This document shows positions 33,408-37,498 of a DNA stretch of 37,498 nt, one piece after another. A program made the position numbers and the translations under genes. Each line of letters begins with the position of its first letter. The stretch's first letter is position 1. Below the pieces are notes generated by a model. The model was not told the DNA's origin. It searched no databases and saw only the letters and a program-made list of their open reading frames with translations. Source of the DNA: Chloroflexota bacterium (GTDB lineage Bacteria; Chloroflexota; UBA11872); assembly GCA_022824865.1 (NCBI GenBank), contig JAJDZD010000003.1, positions 1-37,498 on the forward strand, given 5' to 3'.

Positions 33408-33788
33408 ATGCGGCTGCTCATCGACGAGTGTGTCGCGGACCCGGTAGCCGACGCCTTTGGCGACCGGGGGTACGAGATTCACTATGCACGCGACGAGTGT
33501 CCCGAAGCAACAGACCAGGGGGTCCAGCACCATGCCGACCAGATCGATGCCATCGTGGTCACGTGGAACATCAAGGACTTTCGGGGGCTCCTTCGGCCAC
33601 GGCGCGGTAGGGTCGACAACCAGAGCCACCTAGGCCGACTTGACTTCAAGTGTAAGGAGGCGTTGGGCCCTGAGAGGGTCGTGGAGCTTGGCGACCTAAT
33701 CGACGCTGCGTACGCCATTCACCGACGCGCCAGGACCGACCGATTTATCGTCCGCATTACGAGCAAGTACGTGTCGTTTTACCGCTGA
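33408..33788 (+). CDS. DUF5615 PIN-like protein, predicted toxin
   Basis: A 126-residue protein beginning MRLLIDECVADPVADAFGDRG, the start typical of DUF5615 PIN-like domains, with Asp6/Glu7 as the first acidic pair. A DQIDAIVVTWNIKDF strand resembles the core of the family, where a TxD/TxN segment completes the acidic site. PIN-like domains are metal-dependent ribonucleases. The ATG at 33408 has GGAG about 10 nt upstream; a GTG at 33393 is in frame. It follows the MerR-DUF433 gene by 28 nt, forming a likely two-gene toxin-antitoxin unit. The C-terminal half is longer than in minimal DUF5615 proteins. Confidence 0.72.
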   Translation: MRLLIDECVADPVADAFGDRGYEIHYARDECPEATDQGVQHHADQIDAIVVTWNIKDFRGLLRPRRGRVDNQSHLGRLDFKCKEALGPERVVELGDLIDAAYAIHRRARTDRFIVRITSKYVSFYR

Positions 33789-33839
33789 GAACTGCCCACC
33801 GGCCCGCCCCCGGCCGCGCCGTTCGGACGACGCCCGTCC

Positions 33840-33860
33840 TCCCGTTATCTCAAAACGGGA
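33840..33860. terminator. Hairpin after the DUF5615 gene
   Basis: TCCCGTT and AACGGGA form 7-bp arms around ATCTCAA, 51 nt past the DUF5615 stop and 25 nt before the next gene. There is no T tract. It may end the preceding operon. Confidence 0.4.
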
Positions 33861-33885
33861 CAGTGCCGTTGATCCAGCAGCAAGA

Positions 33886-34617
33886 GTGACCGTACGCATA
33901 GCCGACACTATGCGCCTATACGAGCTTCTTGGCTGGCTTGCGAATCGGATCGGTGGTACTAGGTGCTTACGGGACCACCGCCCTAGGAGGGACTTGCCTC
34001 AGCGCGGCGTCTATTGCTCTTTTGAGGCAGGCGAGTTTCGGTCAGGCAGGGACAATGAGAGGCGGGTCGTTCGGATCGGTACGCAAGCGCTGAAGTCCGG
34101 TGCCCGGAGCTCGTTGTGGCGACGGCTTTCGCAGCACCGTCGAAGTACGCGCACCGGCGGCGGGCACTATCGAGGTTCGATCTTTCGGCTCCACGTCGCA
34201 TCTGCCCTCGCCAATCAGCGTCGGACTCCGCTTCCAATCTCGTGGGGCGTCAGTTCGAGTGTGCGTGGGGCCGCGGAAATACTCGGTGTCGAGCGTGCCG
34301 CAATCAAGGATGCTGAAGCGGATCTTGAGAGGCGAGTCAGCCCCTATATCGGCCAGATGCCATTCCTGTGGCTGAACGTCGACGATGCGCCCGGACCAGA
34401 ATCCGATCGTGATGTGATTGAAAGAAACTCGATCGCGCTGCTTAGTCGCTATTGCTCACCTGCCGCCGACTCCCCGTCGCCAGGTTGGCTGGGCCATAGC
34501 AGCGACAGAGAGCGCGTTCGTCGCTCCGGTCTATGGAATAGCAACCATGTCGATGGCGAGTATGACCCGTCGTTTCTCGATCTAATGGAAAAGTGGATCG
34601 ATACTTCGTCCGAGTGA
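33886..34617 (+). CDS. GIY-YIG-like protein of unknown role
   Basis: A 243-residue protein that I place with uncharacterised GIY-YIG-like proteins. It has RGVYCSFEAGEFRSG (GVY as the first motif), then RRVVRIGTQALKSG (RIGT in place of YIG), followed by SLWRRLSQHR and a basic GGGHYRGSIFRLHV. The tail SGLWNSNHVDGEYDPSFLDLME is also conserved-looking. Such proteins are often found among defence or mobile genes, but no activity can be claimed. Starts are GTG 33886 or ATG 33910 (MRLYELLGWL); neither has a good ribosome site. Base composition is less GC-rich than in neighbouring genes, hinting at transfer. It converges on the SDR gene. Confidence 0.5.
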   Translation: MTVRIADTMRLYELLGWLANRIGGTRCLRDHRPRRDLPQRGVYCSFEAGEFRSGRDNERRVVRIGTQALKSGARSSLWRRLSQHRRSTRTGGGHYRGSIFRLHVASALANQRRTPLPISWGVSSSVRGAAEILGVERAAIKDAEADLERRVSPYIGQMPFLWLNVDDAPGPESDRDVIERNSIALLSRYCSPAADSPSPGWLGHSSDRERVRRSGLWNSNHVDGEYDPSFLDLMEKWIDTSSE

Positions 34618-34646
34618 AACTCGACTGATCTCGGCTCGGGGTGCTC

Positions 34647-35414
34647 TCAAGTCTCCATCGCGGCGGCGGTGTCCGCGCTCAGGTCGCGCAGCTGCGTAGG
34701 TCGCACGTAGACCTCCTCGATCAGCGTGCGGCCGGGAATGCACGCGCAAAGGCGGACGATTTCGGCCAGGTCCTCGGACTGCATCATGGTGGCGCGCGCC
34801 TCGGCGTCGGGGACCAGCTTGCGGCGTTCCAGGATCGGCGTGTCGACTTCGCCCGGGAAGATCGTGCAGGCCCGCAGGCCGAGGCTGCGGAGTTCGTTGT
34901 TGACGCTCTTCATCACGCTCGCCACGGCCGCTTTCGCGGCGCCATAGGCCACGCCGGCCATGGGGCCGGCGGTGACGGCGGCGTATGACGAAATTGTGAT
35001 GACGGTGCCGGTCCCGCGGGCCAGCATCCCTGGCAGCGCCGCCTGGGTGAGCACCAGCGGGGCCGTCACGTTGAGACGCTGCACCGCCTCGAAATCGTCG
35101 GTTTCGATCCTGCGCACAGTGCGCGACTTGCTGCCGCCGCCAGCATTGTTGACCAGGACGTCCAGGCGGCCGAATTCGGACTCCGTCCGGGCCACGACGT
35201 CGCGCGCGGCGTTGGGATCGGTGATGTCGGCCGAAAGAGCGAGCGCCGTGCCGCCGGCGCCTCGAATTGTGGCCGCCGTCTCATCGAGCAGCGCCTGCCG
35301 CCGCCCAACCAGCGTCACCGGCGCGCCTTCCCCGGCCAGCGCAATCGCGCTGGCGCGCCCGATCCCCGTTCCGGCGCCGGTAACCAACGCGACTTGACCT
35401 TCGAGCTGTTTCAT
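34647..35414 (-). CDS. Short-chain dehydrogenase/reductase
   Basis: A 255-residue classical SDR. It has the cofactor motif TGAGTGIG (12-19), NNAG (89-92), Asn115, Ser142/143 (TISSYAA) and the catalytic Tyr157-x3-Lys161 (AYGAAK). GRR after the second beta strand (VTLVGRR) suggests NADP(H) preference. It resembles 3-oxoacyl-ACP-reductase-like enzymes of unknown substrate. A weak AAGG lies about 10 nt before the ATG. It stands alone, converging with the GIY-YIG-like gene and diverging from the Phd/VapC pair. Confidence 0.92.
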   Translation of the reverse strand: MKQLEGQVALVTGAGTGIGRASAIALAGEGAPVTLVGRRQALLDETAATIRGAGGTALALSADITDPNAARDVVARTESEFGRLDVLVNNAGGGSKSRTVRRIETDDFEAVQRLNVTAPLVLTQAALPGMLARGTGTVITISSYAAVTAGPMAGVAYGAAKAAVASVMKSVNNELRSLGLRACTIFPGEVDTPILERRKLVPDAEARATMMQSEDLAEIVRLCACIPGRTLIEEVYVRPTQLRDLSADTAAAMET

Positions 35415-35724
35415 TGCGGCGCCTGCCTTTCGCGGCTGCTGGATTCCCGGTATTGGCTCGCTCTGAGGAGCGGCGCTGCGTCCGCCGCATAGCGACGGCG
35501 ATCACCGCGTCTTCGCGCACCTCAGATCAAGCCCATCATCCCATCCATGCCCCCCGGAAGACCTTCGCAGAACGCCCCCGCTCCCGAAGGCACCGCGGCT
35601 CTGTCCTCTCTCCCCTTCTTCTCTCAACGCTCACGCCTCTCAACTCTCCCCTCCCTCAACCCCTCTTGCCAATCCCCAATCTTCCGCCGACAATCTAGCC
35701 ACCTAATCTAGCCAGGACTCACCC
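35415..35724. other. Intergenic stretch with a polypyrimidine tract
   Basis: 310 nt between divergent genes. Positions about 35595-35700 are almost entirely C and T on the plus strand. No gene or clear promoter is seen; a short CCTTCG..CGAAGG inverted pair lies near 35564-35589. Confidence 0.45.
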
Positions 35725-35979
35725 ATGCACGACTGGCCCCTCCATGACGCCAAAAACCGCTTCAGCGCCGTCGTCAACGCCGCCCTCGCCGGACACCCCC
35801 AGCGCGTAACCCGTCGCGGCAAACCCGCCGTCGTCGTCCTCGCCGTGGACGAGTACGAGCGGCTCTGCCATCTCGAGCAAACCCACGCGCCCACCTTCGC
35901 TGAACTGCTGCTCGACATCCCCCAGGACGACCAGGAATTCGACCGGCTCAGCCTCCCCGCCCGTCCGCTGGACCTCTGA
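35725..35979 (+). CDS. Phd/YefM-family antitoxin
   Basis: An 84-residue antitoxin. HDAKNRFSAVVNAALAGHPQRVTRRGKPAVVVLAVDEYERL is the DNA-binding Phd/YefM domain. The remainder (PTFAELLLDIPQDDQEFDRL) is the acidic toxin-binding tail. Start ATG 35725 matches the family; the upstream ribosome site is weak (CAGGA, 8 nt away). It overlaps the toxin start by one base (TGATG at 35977-35981), so the two are translationally coupled. It likely represses the operon with its toxin. Confidence 0.9.
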   Translation: MHDWPLHDAKNRFSAVVNAALAGHPQRVTRRGKPAVVVLAVDEYERLCHLEQTHAPTFAELLLDIPQDDQEFDRLSLPARPLDL

Positions 35980-36392
35980 TGTACCTGGTCGACACCGACG
36001 TGCTATCCGCCCTGCGCCGGCGGCGCCGTCACCCTCGGGCCGCCGCCTGGCTGGCCAACCAGCGCACCTCCGACCTTTACCTCAGCGCCGTCACCATCGG
36101 CGAGATAGAACGTGGCATCGCGCAACAGCAACGCCACGACGCCGCCTTCGCGCACGACCTGACCGTCTGGCTGGAGAAAGTCCTCACTTGGTACGGCGGG
36201 CGCGTGCTGCCCGTGGATGTGCCAACCGCCCGCCGCTGGGGCCAACTCTGCGGAGCCCTCGGCCACCAGAACCTCGATCTGCTCATCGCCGCCACTGCCC
36301 TCGAACACGGACTCACCGTCGTCACCCGCAACCTCAAACACTTCCACACCTCCGGGGTCCCTCTCCTCAACCCCTTCACCGACCAGACCTAG
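35979..36392 (+). CDS. vapC: VapC-type PIN-domain toxin
   Basis: A 137-residue PIN ribonuclease. Acidic metal ligands are Asp5 (YLVDTDVLS), Glu42 or Glu44 (TIGEIERGI) and Asp100 (NQNLD-type, HQNLDLLIAATAL), followed by TVVTRNLKHF. Length and order are those of full VapC toxins, which cleave tRNA or rRNA when free of antitoxin. It is paired with the Phd-type antitoxin just upstream through a one-base stop/start overlap. No downstream gene is linked. Confidence 0.92.
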   Translation: MYLVDTDVLSALRRRRRHPRAAAWLANQRTSDLYLSAVTIGEIERGIAQQQRHDAAFAHDLTVWLEKVLTWYGGRVLPVDVPTARRWGQLCGALGHQNLDLLIAATALEHGLTVVTRNLKHFHTSGVPLLNPFTDQT

Positions 36393-36614
36393 AAACCCCG
36401 TCGCTGCCCTAAGCCCTGGCCAGTACGGGTGTCTTGTGGGTACCCGATTCCATCGCCCCTGGTGGTCGTCCGTTTCTACGCCATCCACCCTCGAACGTTT
36501 GGCCGCTCTTGCTCCCTCTCCCGTGAGACCTTTGCACAACCCAGGGGGCGAGTGTGCGGAATCAGTCCCTTCGAGGCGCCGCCGTTCTTCCCCTCTCCAA
36601 GGGGAGAATCAGAA

Positions 36615-36683
36615 CCTGTCCTGAGCTTGCCGAAGGTCCCGTCCTGAGCCCGCCGAAGGACCTGTCTGAGGCCCCCGAAGGGG
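36615..36683 (+). repeat. Three tandem 23-nt CCTGAGC..CGAAGG units
   Basis: Units at 36615-36637, 36638-36660 and 36661-36683 share CC(T/C)GTC(C)TGAG and CCGAAGG. This is a local expansion of the repeat core present in the 70-nt element. Confidence 0.8.
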
Positions 36684-36712
36684 AGTGACCGTGAGGGGCA
36701 CGCGCGCCTCCC

Positions 36713-36831
36713 AAAACTGGACACATGTCGGCGAAAACAGGACACATTGCCCGCCAAACTGGACACATTCGGCCGAAAACAGGACACATTGGGCAAAAAA
36801 CTGGACACATTGGCCCGGCCGAGTGACACAT
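36713..36831 (+). repeat. Six-unit array with exact 21-nt period
   Basis: A GGACACAT core (GTGACACAT in the last unit) begins at 36719, 36740, 36761, 36782, 36803 and 36824, exactly 21 nt apart. Flanks alternate AAACTGG and AAACAGG through the first five units. On the minus strand each unit reads AATGTGTCC(A/T)GTTT. Regular direct repeats of about 20 bp are typical of ends bound by Mu/IS21/Tn7-type transposases, but no transposase is in the window. Spacers are far too short for CRISPR. Confidence 0.85.
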
Positions 36832-36886
36832 GCGCCGTGGCGCCGAACGCCCGTTTTCCGCCCACCGGGCTGTCACTCCGAGCGCA

Positions 36887-36956
36887 GCGCAGCGGAGCCG
36901 AGAGCCTGCCCTGAGCCAGTCGAAGAGCCCGCCCTGAGCGTGTCGAACGGGGAATC
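36887..36956 (+). repeat. 70-nt dispersed repeat, copy B
   Basis: Gap-free partner of 2321-2390, in the same orientation, differing at about 11 positions. It is preceded by TGTCACTCCGAGCGCAGCG, which resembles the start of common TCATTCCGAGCGCAGCG..GGAATCTC genome repeats. Confidence 0.85.
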
Positions 36957-37035
36957 TCACCTTCCTTTCGTGCCCGTTCCCCAACCTCCCACTCCAACTC
37001 TCACTTCTCTCCCCTCGCCCCACTCCACTTCCTCA

Positions 37036-37067
37036 CTGAACACATTGCCCCGATCCACTGAACACAT
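37036..37067 (+). repeat. Two further ACTGAACACAT boxes
   Basis: CTGAACACAT at 37036-37045 and 37058-37067, 22 nt apart, in the same orientation as the 21-nt array and differing from its CTGGACACAT core at one base. They look like outlying members of the same site family. Confidence 0.65.
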
Positions 37068-37115
37068 CCCGGGCCGCGCTAAACCCCCGCCCTTCAACCC
37101 TCATCCCTGCCTCTA

Positions 37116-37144
37116 TTGCCTGTCGTAATCATTTGGGGTACAAT
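37116..37144 (+). promoter_or_regulatory. Sigma70-like promoter near the right end
   Basis: TTGCCT (37116-37121), a 17-nt spacer and TACAAT (37139-37144). The 31-nt stretch from the -35 matches the promoter at 2550 at about 20 positions, including the GTA..TCAT..GTAC pattern of its palindrome. The ATG at 37180 opens an Arg/Pro-rich 104-codon frame that I do not trust as a gene. Confidence 0.45.
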
Positions 37145-37400
37145 AGGGTGCTCTAACCGCATCCCTCGCCCGGATCTCCATGCTCGCCCGCCTCGTCCGA
37201 CTGCTCACCGCTTCCGTCACCCGTCGTCCCCGCTTGTTCCTCCCGTTGGGCCGAGGCTGGTTGCAGACCGGCATCTTCCGGCCGAGACGCCGCCGCCCCA
37301 TCCCCTCGCCACGTCCGCGCCCACAGCGTCCCTGGCGCCGTCCAGCCGTCCCCGCACGGACCCAACTTTCCTCGCCGACCCGCCAAAAAAATCCGCCCAA

Positions 37401-37455
37401 GCTGTCTCTCGCCAGCCCGCACCCCCACTGGGGGTGCGGGCGGGCGAGAGACAGC
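37401..37455. repeat. 55-nt near-perfect palindrome
   Basis: 27-nt arms (37401-37427 and 37429-37455) with one mismatched pair and a single C at the centre. On the minus strand the hairpin is followed, after about 9 nt, by a run of seven T, so it could terminate a minus-strand transcript entering from the right. It could also form a cruciform, or mark a mobile-element end. Confidence 0.8.
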
Positions 37456-37498
37456 ACCCCCATCACCCCCCACCCAACCCCACCCCCCGGTTAACACC

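Larger units (their letters stand above)
36393..37498. other. Gene-poor, repeat-rich right end
   Basis: About 1.1 kb with no supported gene. Open frames here overlap in all directions and translate repeats. Contents are CCCTCTCC-type short repeats, a 23-nt triplet, a 21-nt periodic array, a 70-nt repeat copy, two more boxes of the array type, a promoter-like site and a 55-nt palindrome. Confidence 0.6.

Noticed and set aside
36713..36831. CRISPR array
   Set aside because: The conserved core is about 8-13 nt and the variable part about 8 nt. CRISPR repeats and spacers are each more than 20 nt, and there are no cas genes.
37180..37494. 104-codon gene behind the right-end promoter
   Set aside because: The peptide is Arg/Pro low complexity, runs through the 55-nt palindrome and has no Shine-Dalgarno.

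Overview
The window is GC-rich bacterial DNA with dense, mostly short-spaced genes. There is no rRNA, no CRISPR array and no phage structural gene. The gene set combines a type I sulfatase, a GH33 sialidase, a GH127-like protein, an HpcH/HpaI aldolase, Gfo/Idh/MocA and aldo/keto reductases, a lone UgpC-type ABC ATPase, Phd/VapC-type toxin-antitoxin pairs and dispersed CCTGAGC..CGAAGG repeats. This looks like a Chloroflexota genome of the marine or sponge-associated kind. That assignment is an inference from gene families and style; no marker gene in the window proves it.

Layout. 1-132: the end of an IS110-type transposase. 133-4027: a small membrane protein, a phosphonoacetate hydrolase (minus strand), an 840-nt gene-poor stretch with repeats, and an aldo/keto reductase. 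4024-12029 (all minus): an exopolysaccharide operon. Read from its 5' end it holds a membrane glycosyltransferase-like protein split in frame by one TAG, a GT4 glycosyltransferase, a polyprenyl-phosphate sugar phosphotransferase, a second GT4, two Wzz-like chain-length proteins and a CpsD-like ATPase that has lost its P-loop. 12286-14670 (minus): a sugar ABC transporter ATPase and a YihY-family membrane protein. 14711-18239: a divergent pair of exported proteins, a Tat-exported six-hairpin glycosidase-like protein and an M23 peptidase. 18311-19289: a DUF2007-like protein, an SRPBCC protein and tRNA-Arg(TCG). 19586-22672: a Fur-family regulator with a Fur-box-like operator on its start, then znuA-znuC-znuB, making a complete zinc-uptake locus.

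22775-31930: a catabolic and envelope block with a Gfo/Idh/MocA oxidoreductase, an RlpA-like secreted protein behind a possible structured leader, a GH127-like protein, a sialidase, a head-to-head antitoxin/toxin pair, an MDR oxidoreductase, a sulfatase and an HpcH/HpaI aldolase. Sialidase, sulfatase, glycosidases, aldolase and dehydrogenases together suggest breakdown of sulfated or sialylated glycans. 32150-34617: an accessory patch with a small membrane protein, a MerR-DUF433 fusion paired with a DUF5615 PIN-like protein, and a GIY-YIG-like protein. 34647-36392: an SDR dehydrogenase and a Phd/VapC pair. 36393-37498: no convincing gene, but dense repeats. These include a 23-nt triplet, six boxes spaced exactly 21 nt apart, a 70-nt repeat also present at 2321, a sigma70-like promoter and a 55-nt near-perfect palindrome.

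The most unusual signals are the 21-bp-periodic array, two similar orphan promoters each lying 229 nt from the start of the same 70-nt repeat, the TAG-split membrane protein, the P-loop-less CpsD homologue, the MerR-DUF433/DUF5615 module and the divergent Phd/RelE pair.
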